NCBI GenBank assembly: GCA_037176705.1
Contig: CM073889.1
Span: 103,371,890-103,435,889 of the forward strand
DNA: 64,000 bases
Source: Molossus alvarezi
Lineage: Eukaryota; Chordata; Mammalia; Chiroptera; Molossidae
Direction of reading: 5' to 3'
The notes under the pieces were generated by a model that had not been told where the DNA came from, searched no databases, and was given only the letters and a program-made list of their open reading frames with translations. Positions 43,849-55,929 of the stretch are shown one piece after another. The position numbers and the translations under genes were made by a program. Positions within the stretch are counted from its first letter, which is position 1; every line of letters starts with the position of its first letter.

Positions 43849-45345
43849 ACTTAGGGAAATTTTGTATCTACTTGTAAATCTTTGCTTTTTTTTGAGAAAT
43901 AAATATTAATAAGCTTTCTATCTTACAAAAATATTGTTCATCTAGTAAGCTTATAGAAAGTACATAAGCCACTTAGAATTTATTATAAATCACATATCAA
44001 TGCACCATATATGATATTCTAAATAACATATAATAACATTTTATGTACACTGTTTAGAAGGTCTATGGGTCAAAAACTCATAGTTGTGTTTGTGTTTTTT
44101 TTTTTAATATCTTAAATGAGATTAGATTTGATGCCAGTTATTTCTATTGAAAAATAGTTAGAAGATATTTTAATTCTCCTTTTATTTTTCCCTGGGGTAA
44201 AATCTTTAAAGGAGAAATTATTCATTGAAATTTTTTAGGGAACATCAGCAACAAATCCAAAATCCAGAATGCATGAAAAATTAGAACTGAAATTATAAAT
44301 TTTGAATTCCATTATAGACCAATGAGATATATTTTTATGAGCCCCTATTGGCAATAGAAATGCTGGTGTGAGCCATAAAACAACTGGGGCTTGCAAATTA
44401 ATTTATATGTAATTACACCCCAGGATTTCAGACATTCAGTTCAGATGAAAAGTTGACTGCACATTGATGTTGTTTGAATGTGAAGCTTTTTATTTAGTAG
44501 TCCCTGTGAAGCGTGAGGCACCTAGCATTTCCAGAGAACTCTGAGTTTACTATGTCATGTGACCCTAGCAATAGTATAGTTTTATACCCTAAGCATCCCT
44601 CAGCCTAACTGATCATTACATTAAGTACTGGATTTCCCAAATGCTTGTGAATTTTTTAATGGGTTTGTAAAAGCTTCTGTAAGAACCATCAGAAATGTTT
44701 AAGTTCTCCTTAAACGGCAAACAAAGTGATTTGAGGGTTTAGAGACTAGTATTGTTTTTATTAGTTTTAATGATAAGGCTCATGTCATTCTTATGAGGTA
44801 GATCTAAAAACAGCCCACCTTTGTTTATGAAGGTCAAAGGCATGTCTTGGGATATAACCTCAAAGACAATTCTGAGTTCTCATCAGCACAAAGCACTGCT
44901 TGTAAAAGAGAGAAATATTTTGGTTACTTATTTCAGGAAATGGTGACAGAAGAAAGCAGTCTACTTATAATAGCAGTTCCCACATGACCTGGACTGTTGG
45001 AATGTAGTATGTGTTTCATTTGCCTTACACCTGCCTCAGATACAGAATATAACTACATAAGAGCAAAAACACATGATGGCAAGTAACAATATGGTGCCTG
45101 GCGTTGTAAGTGGTGATGCTATTCAAAAGCAATTGATTCCATCCTAAATAAGTGTCGTCTATAGATGATGCTGACAGCCACAATTTGTCAAAAACTTGTA
45201 TATGTATAAATCTTAACACTTTTTTAAAGTATCAGATCGAACCATATTTCTGATACTCAACTGTATTTTTTAACTTAAAAACTGGAATTTCCCGCCAGTC
45301 TAGTACTCTCACACTTATTATTCCCCTTGAAAGGCCACCCGCCAT
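43849..45345. other. Unique AT-rich noncoding sequence
   Basis: No exon or confident repeat recognised. T-run near 44096. Confidence 0.45.
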
Positions 45346-45349
45346 GGTT

Positions 45350-45440
45350 GAAAGAGCATTGCATTTGGAGGCTGGGGCCCGGGTCTAGGTCCCAACAATG
45401 CTACTTGCCTGCTGAGTGACCTTTACAAGCCCATTAAAGA
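45350..45440 (+). mobile_element. MIR SINE fragment
   Basis: AGAGCATTGCATTTGGAGGC, then GGGTCTAGGTCCCAACAATG and CTACTTGCCTGCTGAGTGAC match MIR (AGCATGGGCTTTGGAGTCAG ... CTGGGTTCAAATCCCAGCTC ... TACTAGCTGTGTGACC). Confidence 0.8.
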
Positions 45441-45654
45441 TTGAACAGTGACATGTGGAAACAAAGAGAAATCTAATTTATGAGATATTTATCAGGGTTT
45501 TTTTTGACTAATAGTTACTAGATAGCTTTCTCCACAGTGGTGATATGAAGGTTCAGTATTATAATGTGTACAAAAAGGCTAACAAACACTTCAGCTGTGC
45601 ATAATCATTAATACCATTACTGATCATCAATAGGACATTGTCAAGTAGGAATGG

Positions 45655-45765
45655 CAAGGATCATTACCCTTATTACCCAAATGAAGCGTAGGGAAAATCT
45701 GTAAAGGTGGCCAAGGTGATTTATTGGCTCAAGAGTAGAGTCTAAACCTCTAGCCACTATTTCTC
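45655..45765 (+). mobile_element. Probable MIR SINE fragment
   Basis: CCCAAATGAAGCGTAGGGAA, then GTGGCCAAGGTGATTTATTG and GAGTAGAGTCTAAACCTCTA resemble the distal MIR part (AGATGAGGAAACTGAGGC ... AAGGTCACACAGC ... AGAGCTGGGATTTGAACCC). Confidence 0.5.
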
Positions 45766-46068
45766 TTTAAATGGTACCCTCTGATGCTTCTCTTAGTGTG
45801 AACTGACCAGAGATACTTCTCTAACTGAGCATAGCAGTGTTACCAAGACGTCCCGGTTAGTCAGAAGGCCCAGCTCTGGAATGCTATGCCATTACCTTGT
45901 AAAATCATGAGGATGCAGAATACTTGAAAACTACTCCTTTCAGCATCGATTTTTCCCCCCTCAAAAAATGTATTAATTCCCAAACCCTGGGAGAAACCAT
46001 TGGGAGAAAATACAGTTGGATAGAGGATACCGTAAAATATTTGTGCAGAGAGCTTTCAGAAAAAGTAT
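45766..46068. other. Unique noncoding sequence
   Basis: No exon or repeat recognised. Confidence 0.45.
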
Positions 46069-46311
46069 CATCCTTAATTTTTCTTTTCCTCTTTTTTCTT
46101 TATTGACTTTAGAGAGAGAGGGAGAGGGAGAGAGGGATAGAAACATCGATGAGAGAGAATATTGATCGGCTGCTTCCTGCATGCCCCCCACTGGGGATTT
46201 GGCCCACAACCTGGGCATGTGCCCTGACCAGGAATCAAACCAGCGACCTCTTGGTGCATGAGTCAGTGCTCAACCGGAGAGCCACACTGGCCGGGCACAT
46301 CTTTAATTTTT
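46069..46311 (-). mobile_element. Ves-type SINE, AATAAAGAAA-tail subfamily, minus strand
   Basis: Complement of TAAAGTCAATAAAGAAAAAA at the left end, then the GA-rich middle. CCCCCACTGGGGATTTGGCC, ACAACCTGGGCATGTGCCCT and GAGAGCCACACTGGCCGGGC follow. TSD CATCCTTAATTTTT (46069-46082) and CATCTTTAATTTTT (46298-46311) differ at one position. Confidence 0.96.
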
Positions 46312-47005
46312 CTATAATTAAAGCACCCTGTAACTATTTAAATTATGTTATCACTTGTCCTAAGCTATTTTCTGGAAGGGTAAAGTACGTTATTTATCAA
46401 GCCAATTTTCTTTGGGATTTATTTATGACACTCCCCATCACCCCCTCAACCTTATGTATTATACGTTTACTTTACATTCTGAGAATTACATGTCCTTTCT
46501 AAGAATGTGAAGCTATTATGGCTTGCAGGCTGTGCTCAAGGAGTTCATACAAGGAAGGCTTTAAGAGAATTCCCATGGATGACTGCCCACTTTAATTCAA
46601 CGTTACATCTCTCCGCACCAACAGTGAAAGGGCATGGCAGCAGTCAGGAGGCCTCTGTCCTGCTGCCCCTCTTTATTTCTGAGTCGTTGGTCCTGGGTGA
46701 AGATGACTTCATCATCTGAAGATACAGGATGTTGGACCCTGCATGAAATGAAAGCAGGTTACCCTGAAACTGTCATTACCCGAGGCCACCAGTGCTCTGT
46801 GGACCCAAGAGGAGAGCCTTGACTGGTTTCCCATTCTTGTTCATAGGAAGATGCTCCCAGGTATTTGGATGCTTTCTCTCACATCAGAATTAATCCAAGA
46901 TGGGGTCTGCCTGCTGGCCTGAGGCTACCTCTGGCTATGCAGTCACGGTGGGGACTTCCCTTCTTTCATTTATTCATGATGAATAGTAAAGTACTTGACA
47001 CTGTG
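46312..47005. other. Unique noncoding sequence
   Basis: No exon recognised. 46540-46840 is less AT-rich with overlapping short open frames, none carrying a known domain. Confidence 0.4.
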
Positions 47006-47145
47006 GATCCGCATCAGGCTGCTTAGTTGTGAATCCGGGTCCTCCACATGTTAAATGACTACGGGCAATTTTCTCGGCAACTGTATCTCCATCTGTCAAA
47101 TGGGGACAGTAGCCTACCTACCTGATAGGAATTTCATGCAACTAA
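47006..47145 (+). mobile_element. MIR SINE fragment
   Basis: AGTTGTGAATCCGGGTCCTC, then ACGGGCAATTTTCTCGGCAA, CTGTATCTCCATCTGTCAAA and TGGGGACAGTAGCCTACCTA match MIR order, including the ATCTGTAAAATGGGGATAAT region. Confidence 0.85.
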
Positions 47146-47309
47146 GATTAACAGTTGAAAAATACTGATACCATTGGACTTACCTGTCCTCTGTACAAAT
47201 GAATACTTGTTCTGTAGCCATACCAGACCCTAGGATAGTCATGCATTCAGCACATGCTCACAGTGTCCCGTTAGCTCCGAGTTTCCTCCGCCGCCTCCAC
47301 CTGTTCAAA

Positions 47310-47425
47310 TCTGACTCTTATTTCAAGGGCCCCTCAAATACTACTTGTCTTGAAGTACTTCCTCCTTTGCACACCTCACGCTTTTGTACTATAATTGCAC
47401 TTATGCTGTAATGTATAGTGGCACT
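47310..47425 (+). mobile_element. Probable L2 LINE fragment
   Basis: TCAAGGGCCCCTCAAATACT, then GAAGTACTTCCTCCTTTGCA and TGTACTATAATTGCACTTAT are diverged forms of L2 3' phrases (tcaggtgtcacctcctc, gaagccttccctgac). Confidence 0.45.
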
Positions 47426-48435
47426 TATATATACCTAAATAAGTATAAAAATGTATATAATTATACTTACATGTGCCTAAATACATACATACATGGATGT
47501 GTGTGTGTGTGTTGATGACTGTGTGTTTGTATAGGTTTATGCATTTATTTATTTATATACTAATTTATTTAATCATTCATTACATGCTTATCATGTGCAA
47601 TGTACCTTGTAACATGGAGGGGGGGGGGTGTATAAGGTGAATAATATTCCCAGATCTAAAAATTTGGACATTATAGAAGGAAGATTTTTTTAGGTTAACA
47701 TGGACTATATGATAAATGCTGCATTGATCATTTGAATGAGATGTAATAAATATCTAAGATTGTATACACACATGTGAATACATATTTATTTAGACAGGTA
47801 TTTACAAATATACAAATGAAATTTGGGGAAAAGCAAAAGTTCTAAGATGATTTATAAAAACTAATTTTATTTCAAAACCAATAACTGCAGCAGTGTTAAA
47901 TAACAAGTTAGGAGCTCATTATTACATATTCTAACAGGACCACCACTGTGCCTTTAGATTTTTACCCCAGAGTTCTCCATGGTTCTGAATTTAAATTTGG
48001 TCACTTTCTCATTCTGATGGCAACCTCAGTTCTCAGCCTCATTTTAAAACTTTTCACATTCCTCTGACAGACTTTATTGAGTGAAATATTTTTTATAATC
48101 CTTGCCATTGCGTTTCTTCAGCAGAATCCTTTATTTTTTTCTAGTGAATAGATAACTTCATGTTCTTTTTTTCTGAGAATGAGGTCTCTAGGCGTACAAC
48201 TTATCAGATATAATTTTAGAAGACCTGATTTGCCTAGGTTTAACTAAATAAAATAGAATCATTACAATGCATTTATGCAGAGACAATTAACATATTAAAC
48301 CTAAACTGTATTAGATGGACTTGACCCAGACTGCAATTTTTGACATTTGCCATCTCTGCTGCTTTTAGTAGGTCTTGGCAGGAAAGTTGAGTTGGTTAGT
48401 GGTTTATCATTTCTTTTTTCCTGTAAGATCATTAC
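47426..48435. other. AT-rich noncoding sequence with short simple repeats
   Basis: Includes a (GT)n tract at about 47499-47512 and a G9 run near 47620. The stretch 47570-47710 may contain a decayed antisense L2 or MIR-like end (TTCATTACATGCTTATCATG). No exon recognised. Confidence 0.4.
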
Positions 48436-48439
48436 CTTT

Positions 48440-48640
48440 GTTTCTCTGCCTAAAAATTTTTTTTAATGAATCTATTTTTGTTACAGATGTTTCTCCTTGT
48501 TCCCCCATTGACACCCCCCCCCACCTTGTCCCCAGTATTGTTGTCTATGTCCATGGTTACGCATACATGCATATAAGTTCTGTGGTTTATCTCTTCCCTC
48601 CCCTGCCCCCTCTTTAAAATGGTATATCCACATTACTTAG
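48440..48640 (-). mobile_element. Probable bat L1 3'-UTR fragment, antisense
   Basis: A T-run followed by TTAATGAATCTATTTTTGTT, then CCCCCATTGACACCCCCCCC, GTCTATGTCCATGGTTACGC, ATACATGCATATAAGTTCTG and TGGTTTATCTCTTCCC resembles a C-rich LINE 3' region that I recall as recurrent in bat genomes. The poly(T) start fits a minus-strand retrotransposon. No TSD was found. Confidence 0.5.
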
Positions 48641-51155
48641 ATGATTAGTAAAGTCATTGGACAGAGAACCCAAAAATGTCCTTTAAATAGCTTACTCTAA
48701 GAAATATGGAAATCTCATAGCTTTTAAGATGTTATTTTTAGCCTGACTCTTTATACTAAAAAGAAAAAGGAACCAATAACCCTATCAATGCAAGCTGCAT
48801 CTATGTTGCTTTCTGTAGCCATATCAAAGGATTAAGCCATTAATGAGTATAAATAGCGTGTATGATATGATCATATGTTATAAAATTACTTGGTCTTTTT
48901 CTTCTAGTTATCATTTCTTCTTCTGATTATAAATATGTATAAAGAGAATTATTTTCGTCAAATATTAATAAAAGTTATATCTTAGTAGTAGTCTACAGGT
49001 AATTATTTTTAACTCTCTATTAACCCTCTGTTCTGATAGCTTTGTTTATTTTATACATAAAACATTTTTATCATTTAGTCAAAAAAATATTATATTTAGC
49101 TCTTTTTGGATTTTTTTTTTTTACTTTGTCAGCCTCCAAGGAGAAAAGGAACCAGAGTTCTTTATCACATGCGGGTGTAGCTCACAGGCACCTTTTTTCA
49201 TCTGGTTTGGATGAGATCCTGAGGGAAATAATGGCAAGTGTCAGTATATTTTCTCTGTAGAACAGTGCTCCTTTACATTTTAATTCTGTACAAAACACCG
49301 GCTGTTTATGTACAGACAGACAGATGTACTGTTTGGTGGGAAGGTGCTCCCCAAATGGAATGATTAGTCATTACACACACGTGATCTCTATGCTTAAAAA
49401 TATCCATTTGTGTTTATCACACACCTTTCATCTGTTAGGTATTTGAAGATACTGCCAATATCCTTGATTTTCAGCCCTTTCCTCTGCCTTGAAGTGGATT
49501 TGGAATGAGACTTTAATACGACTTCCCTTTTCCTGACCCCAAGGTTTCAGCGCTAGTAGCCGTTTGCACTTCCCATCCCGCTGACTGGCTGTCAGTGAGC
49601 ACAGAATTCGCTCTGCCTTCCTGGCCCTGAAATGGCCAGAGCAGGTGGGCCAGCTCCCTCTCTCTCTCATGAGTCCAGCAGAATTCTCTTCTCTTTATTG
49701 TTAGTGGGGGAGCAGAGTGGTGTGTTGACTGCATTGGTAGCTGTAGTAAACAAGAAGGGACCTAGTCTCCATGACATTTCCAACGAGACTTCTGCAAGGT
49801 GGAGAACATTTGTGGTCACAGGAACCTGCGTGACTTACAGGTCTTTGGGGAATCCTATATTCATTTTTATTAACTTTAATTATAGGAGTGCTATAAAATT
49901 TTCTCATTCTGTGTTGCGTGAAAAATGCAGAAGTTAATTGCTCCTGACAGTTAATTGGTTTATGCTTCTCTCTTCCACAATCTTGGACTGCAGGAGACAG
50001 GGAAACCAGTTGGCATGTTTCTGCGATTGCTGGGGATGACACACGAAGAATTTAGCCTTTTCGTTAGTTCTACCAGCGAATTACAAATGCAGTTTCAGAA
50101 GTGCAGGGAGAGAAATAAAATCTGCAAGTCTACATTCCACATATGCTAAAAGACTGGCAAGGGCTTCCCTGAACGCACTGTCCGACCTGCCCAGGACTGC
50201 TGAGGTTTTTCCAGGATCGCTGTACTGGTTTTAAAAGGACATCTTTATGCCTCTGTGGACATGTCAGGTTGTTTACAGCACTGTACAAGCCATCTGAAAC
50301 CTTCATAACCTTTATATATTTTTTCACATATCATTCCATCTGGTATAAGAAGCATAAGGTGCCTGGCTGTTACCAATTATAATAGCGATGGCTTAAAGAC
50401 TTGGATTTCAGCATGGCACAGTGCCTCTGATTCCAGGAGTGGTGAGAATCTTTGGGAAGCATCCATCTCCTGTGATATATTCTGGCTTCAAGGCAGGAAA
50501 TGATAAAGTACAAAAAGACAATGCTGATTACCATTTGACACATAAGTATGGAGCACACACCTTAAGCAAGACACTGTCCGCATCTTGGGGGTATGAGATG
50601 AAGGTGATGGGCACCTTGCCCTTGGGGAGTTTGTCGTCTAGAGGGAGGACGATCCTTGTAAGTGGTAACTAATGCAAGGCAGGCTGGTAAGTGCATATAT
50701 TTGAGGGAGCACAAAGGAGAGATGACCGAGAATGTCCAGAGAGAGGTGACTAGGGAGACAGCATGGTCCTGACACACTGGGAAAGGACTGAACTGGCATT
50801 GTGGGAACAGTTCTTCAAAATGTAAAGCCCGGCTTGAGAAGCAGCAGCCTATCAGCATTTCCTATTATTCATTCTTCCCTTCTAGGTTCTGCAAGACCCC
50901 AGAAAATAGATTAAGGAAATAGAGACAAAAACAAAAGGTCAGACGCTGTCAGATGCTATTCTTTAATTCCCATGTCCCAGAACCTAAAAATTGTTTAAAA
51001 ACAAACAATAAAACAGATTGTCACAGGCTGAGCACCCTTGTCCAAGTCTATTTCCTTTATTTTATTCATTAAATACTTCAGGGACTAGCAATTATTACAC
51101 AGCAAAGTTAAGGAAGAAGGAAAAAAATCCTAAATTTATCTGCCATTAGTTCCTT
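48641..51155. other. Unique noncoding sequence
   Basis: No exon recognised. The part 49540-50230 is more balanced in composition with many overlapping short open frames but no domain. The stretch 50500-50760 (GGGAGTTTGTCGTCTAGAGG and following) resembles an old repeat phrase 'ggagcttacagtctag', weakly. Confidence 0.4.
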
Positions 51156-51431
51156 AAAAAATACAAGAATCCGCCCTGGCCGGTTTGGCTCAGCGGTTAG
51201 AGCATTGGCCTGCGGTCCGGAGAGACCCGGGTTCGGTTCCCGCTAAGGGCACGTACCTCGGTTGCAGTTTGTCCCCGGCCCTGGTCGGTTGTGCGGGTGG
51301 CAGCCACTCGATGTGTTCCTTTCACGTCGATGTTTCTCTCTCTCTCTCTCCTTCCCACTCTACCTGAACAAAAAATGGAAAAGTGTCCTCGGGTGAGGAT
51401 AAAAAAAAAAATAAAAAAAATACAAGAATCC
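51156..51431 (+). mobile_element. Ves SINE, youngest-looking copy, 17-bp TSD
   Basis: The head GCCCTGGCCGGTTTGGCTCA has an A box TGGCTCAGCGG and B box GGTTCGGTTCC, and most CpGs are intact (TGCGGTCCGG, CGCTAAGGGCACGTACCTCGG). The tail GTCCTCGGGTGAGGATAAAA is followed by A-rich sequence. The 17-bp TSD AAAAAATACAAGAATCC is identical at 51156-51172 and 51415-51431. CpG retention and the perfect TSD suggest recent insertion. Confidence 0.97.
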
Positions 51432-52380
51432 CACTGATGTCTTCTGAGAATGTCCTTCTTCTACATCTTTACCTAGTGGAAGCCACTGGATCTCATAAAA
51501 TAATACAATGGACAAAACGATATCGGAACACTAACTGCAGGCAGGCCGCAGAGATAATTCCACTAGTACTAGTCCTGTCTGTGAGGCGGGAGCGGGTTGG
51601 GTTGCCTGGGCTAAGAGGTTTGTTCGGCTGACGAGAACAAGAGCAAACATATGGACCCCCCTCTGGAAGAGTACTTCCAAATGGAGCAAAGATGCCGAAG
51701 CAGGGGGCGGGGCTGATGAGGACAGGTTGCTGAGTCGAAGCACCAAGGTGAAGATGTCACATGGATTGAGGAATGTGGTCTAGAGGTGGAAGACGGGAGG
51801 AACTGAGCACAGAGCAAGGCCCAGAACTGGCACACAGTTGAGAACATTCGGTCTCCAGGCAGGAGGTGGGCCCGTGACATTACTGTTCAGAATGCCCAGA
51901 CTGCTTGGCAGGATGTGCGGGCTTCCAGGTACAGCACCAGGAAGGCCAGGTGATCCTCATTCTTAAATGGCTTAGGATCTCAATGACTATTTCTTAAAGT
52001 ATCGTCCATGATCCCCCAGAATCTGAATACCAAGATGCTTGTCGAAAATGCCCATCTCCAGGTCTGACTGTGTACCTTGGAATGGAATTTTGGACAACCT
52101 CCATTGGTGACTCTTGAGGGTACTGACGTTTGAATTCCTCATTAGGTCATCACATGAAAGGAACACATGAAAATCAATGACCCAGACAAGGCCAGAAATA
52201 CTGTATGAGAAATGACTGGATCAGATTGTAATTAAGTAGGAACTCAGGTGAGATGAAGATGAATTTGAGCTGAAGAGGTCAGAGCACATTAGAAAGATGT
52301 GCAGGATTTTATTCAGTGAAGAAGTGAGAACATTCTTGAAGAAAAGACCTAAAATGAAAACCCTTGGGGACAACTCAGTG
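51432..52380. other. Unique noncoding sequence
   Basis: No exon recognised. Composition is near balanced. 51540-51900 has overlapping open frames in opposite strands without signatures. Confidence 0.45.
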
Positions 52381-52575
52381 TGGCTTTAATGGAAAGGCCA
52401 TGAACTTTGAAGTTGGATTCCCACTCTAGCCATCACCTATTTATATAACCTTTGACAAGTGAACCATTTTGAATCTTCATTTTCTCATTTGGAAAATTGG
52501 ACTGATAAGAGCTACTTTCTAAGTGCATCGGATTAAATGTAACATGAAGTATGACATAAAAATCATCCAGTTCTT
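52381..52575 (+). mobile_element. MIR SINE
   Basis: GGCCATGAACTTTGAAGTTG, then GATTCCCACTCTAGCCATCA, AACCTTTGACAAGTGAACCA, TCTTCATTTTCTCATTTGGA and AAATTGGACTGATAAGAGCT match MIR in order over most of its length. Confidence 0.87.
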
Positions 52576-54040
52576 GGTATGTAGTCAGTATTGGTAATTT
52601 CCCCCATACCCAGGACTAAATATTTTATGTATATATATTTCAACAAAGTTTAGTTTATACCTGCCTATATTTGAAAAGCAAAATATCAATGATTCCCTCA
52701 AGGTGAGGCTCAGAGTGCCAGAGCAAATTAGATGAAATTTAGGTCTCAAGAGGATTGGGGTTAGGAGAGAAGGCTGGGATCTGGTATGGGCAGGATAATG
52801 TGATGTAGCCTTTTAAAAATAAATCAGAAATTAAAGACTGATTCAGTGCTATAGATGTGCCAGCCCAGAAGACAGGGCATGCAGGACCTCGATGTTGCTA
52901 CTCTCTCTAAGTTGTATTTTCACCCTACTGAACAGTGACTCTCTGCAGTGCAGGGAAAACATAAAGTAGTTAATGAACATGTACTGTGTCTGTGTCATGA
53001 ATTCCATGTTCTGTGAGCTACCGTAGCTTTTCGATTCAAACGCTGGAGTAGATGACCTGTAAAAGAGAAGGGGAGAAAGCAGACATTCCTCAGAAACAGT
53101 GCCGCTGAGTGTACCAAGAGCCTGGACACCCCATCAAAATGGGAAATTGGGCTGATGGTGGGTGACTGTCCTTGTTGCTGGCAGGGGTGGGGGACCGTAG
53201 GTCAGGTTACATTCCCGAGTGACAGCCTCGATTCCAGCAAATAGAAGGGAATTGCGGGTAGATCGGACCACTGGGCCATAAGGCATTTGGCTCTCCTGCC
53301 TCCTCTCTTGGTATGGGGAATACCTTAGCCCAGGCCTCTTGATGCACAACCTTTGGCCCCAGTACTGGACACGGAGGGTGAGATGGCTGAGGTGGAGTCT
53401 CAGGCTCTTCCTGCTTCGCACTCCCTTGTGATGTTTTCTCCTCTTCAGGGGGGAAAGAAATCCGTTGTGTCAGTGAACAGAGAGGGGAAGACAGAACAAA
53501 TTCTGGTTACCATGGACTGTTTTCAAATCAAATTTCTGAAATCTGTCTTCGGCTGTTTTGGTTTATGGCATTGATGAGTAAGAGCCACTTTTTTTAAAAG
53601 GGAAAAAAAAAAGCACAGCAGGGAAGTTAAAGCAAAATGTATTTTGAGACTGAAACACATTTCTTGAACATGTTTAAATTGAGACCTTTTTAATCTTTAA
53701 AAATAGATAACTTTGGAGATAGTAATAGTTGTGGGTTAAAAGATAACCCCCTGGCAATGCTGTGAATGGCAAGATTTCCCCCAAGTTGTTTCCCTTCCAA
53801 GATTTGTTTCTCATTCATTCTTTCTAATCTGGTGCAGGGTGTGGCTCAGTCAGAGGTGAATGATCAGTTCCGGGCTCCTTTGTGTATGTTGATGAATGTT
53901 TATGTGTATGTAAATTTGGTTACTAATCTTTTTTAAGTTTCCAATTTTTGTTGAGTTGCATTGGAGCTGCCGGTAGACAAATTGGCTTTAATAATAAGTA
54001 TTTATTGAAGGCTAAGATATGTTAAACATCAACTGTATAA
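52576..54040. other. Unique noncoding sequence
   Basis: No exon recognised. 53090-53570 is less AT-rich, with overlapping open frames and no known domain. A-run near 53602. Confidence 0.45.
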
Positions 54041-54048
54041 GATAGTGT

Positions 54049-54280
54049 GCTAAATATTCTGTTCATTTTTTTGTTGTTGCTGTTAATCCTCACCCGAGGA
54101 TATTTTTTCCCATTGATTTTTAGAGAGAGTGGAAGGAAGAGAAGGAAGGGGAGGGAGAGAGGGAGAGGGAGAGAACCTGCAACCCAGGTATGTGCCCTTG
54201 ACCTGGAATCGAGCCCAGGGGCCTTTGGTGTGCAGGCCGATGCTCTAACCATTGGGTCACACTGGCCAGGGCTAAATATT
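54049..54280 (-). mobile_element. Short mosaic Ves SINE, minus strand
   Basis: Minus-strand order: the head is CCCTGGCCAGTGTGACCCAA and the B-box region is GGGCTCGATTCCAGGTCAAG. Next come GGGTTGCAGGTTCTCTCCCT (the middle is shortened), then CTCTCTAAAAATCAATGGG, then the hairpin tail ATATCCTCGGGTGAGGATTA. It thus carries both the AATCAAT element and the GGTGAGGAT hairpin. TSD GCTAAATATT is identical at 54049-54058 and 54271-54280. Confidence 0.95.
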
Positions 54281-54284
54281 ATAT

Positions 54285-54400
54285 TTCTTAACCCTTTGTG
54301 CCAAGTACTATCAGTACGAGTTTACAAATAAGCAGTGTGATCAGGGTTGGAGTTGGGGTTTCAAGCTGGGACATTTGCCTGTGCCCCAGAACTAGTAACA
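54285..54400 (+). mobile_element. Probable MIR SINE fragment
   Basis: CTTTGTGCCAAGTACTATCA, then AGTTTACAAATAAGCAGTGT and GTTTCAAGCTGGGACATTTG fit a decayed MIR (TGCCAGGCACTGT ... TTTACAGATGAGG ... GGATTTGAACCCAGGC). Confidence 0.45.
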
Positions 54401-55500
54401 CAGCAGGGACCAGAACCACATTTTTCTAACTCTAAACTTCATGCTCTCAACCCCTAACCTATACTCCTTCCAATCCCTATCTGCTCTCCCACAAGGGACA
54501 GAATTTATAAGGAAGAACAAGAATTTGTAGGAAAGGCCATGAATTATTTTAGGTGTGCTTAGTGCATTTTTGAAGAATACTTTTTCAGTGACGTAGGACA
54601 TAGTTTTTCTCTAATGTTTCCTGAGTTCAGAAATAGATGACTGGATTTGAGCCACAGAGAGTGATATTGGAGGTGGAGTCCAATTGGACCTTGATGCCTT
54701 CTAATCCAACTAGGCTGTAGTATCTGTCTAGATCCTTCTATTCGAGAAATGGCCACACTGCTTCTAAACTGTGTAAAGCACTTACCAGGTTACACCTGTT
54801 GATTTATAATGTGAGAATAGATAGGTGGGAAAATTGGAAGTACTGGAATGGATCATCTAAATGGGATTTAGTATAGACCAGTAGGTGGAAAGCTTCCTTC
54901 TCTACATCAAACCTAAGATCAATGCCAAAGTATCATATTTTTTCTTGTTACTTTTTTTCCCATGCATCTCTCAATATCTCTCTTATTTCCTATATTATTT
55001 CTGCCTTTTGTCCCCCATTTTTCCCCACCACTTGTTGGATGTTTTCTGTATCAGAAAGTGAATAGCCCACCATAGCTTAAACTATGTTGTATAATAAGAT
55101 GCTAGCAAAATGCATATAGTTCTGATGTTACTTGTTAATGTCTTCCCAATGAGGTATTGATGAAATAGATAGCCAGGTGTGGCCAAACTGGGGTCTCTCT
55201 TTGCTTTCCACTTTCTTTATCACCATTCTCAGATGGCTGTCTGAATGTTATAGGGTTCTAAGTGCCATGGTGATTCATGCTTCCCTGCATTAGACTGGTC
55301 CCTTTCTTAAAACAGAGCTAATGCTTGAATTGCAGAGTTTCAGTTTGTGTCTGTAGTGATTGCAAGTTTAGTGCTATAATGCACAGACTCTTGGCCTCAA
55401 CTCTACCGAGTACCATCAACAGGTCCTATTTTTTCATTGCTCATACATTTGTGCACTGGGAATGCTATGGCACTCCCGGAAAGAGAAGCAGAATCTTTGC
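54401..55500. other. Unique noncoding sequence
   Basis: No exon or repeat recognised. Confidence 0.45.
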
Positions 55501-55504
55501 AGGT

Positions 55505-55648
55505 AGGTAGACTGAGTCTGAATTCCTGCTTCACCGGATAACAATGAAGTGACTTCGGCTTGTGATGCCTAAATACTCATACATGGAAAGGGACATAATA
55601 CTTATCTCCCATGGCTGTTGGAAGAATTTAATAAAGTTTATTGCCAAT
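55505..55648 (+). mobile_element. MIR SINE fragment
   Basis: CTGAGTCTGAATTCCTGCTT, then ATGAAGTGACTTCGGCTTGT, AAATACTCATACATGGAAAG and CTCCCATGGCTGTTGGAAGA fit MIR (GGGTTCAAATCCTGGCTC ... ACTTGGCCTCTCTGTGCCTC ... TAGTACCTACCTCATAGGGTTGTTGTGAGG). Confidence 0.7.
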
Positions 55649-55920
55649 GCACATACAGTATAGCCAATAAAGGTTAATGTTCTTCATCACCATGTGTCTT
55701 TCTATTGTTTAAATATAAAATGTTATCGTAAACGTTGTGCTAAAGATTTCACTTATCTCGGTGACATTCTCTTTAATCGTTTCATATGTTCACAGAAGCA
55801 CTCAACAATTCCTGTTTCTCAGGATGCCCCTTAAGGCCAATATATCTCTTTCTCTTATGCTACATCCGGGATTATTTATCCCCGTTTGCTTTCTGTTTAT
55901 TGTTAGGGAACATTTTTAAA
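55649..55920. other. Unique noncoding sequence
   Basis: Nothing recognised. Confidence 0.45.
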
Positions 55921-55929
55921 TTTTTTTTT

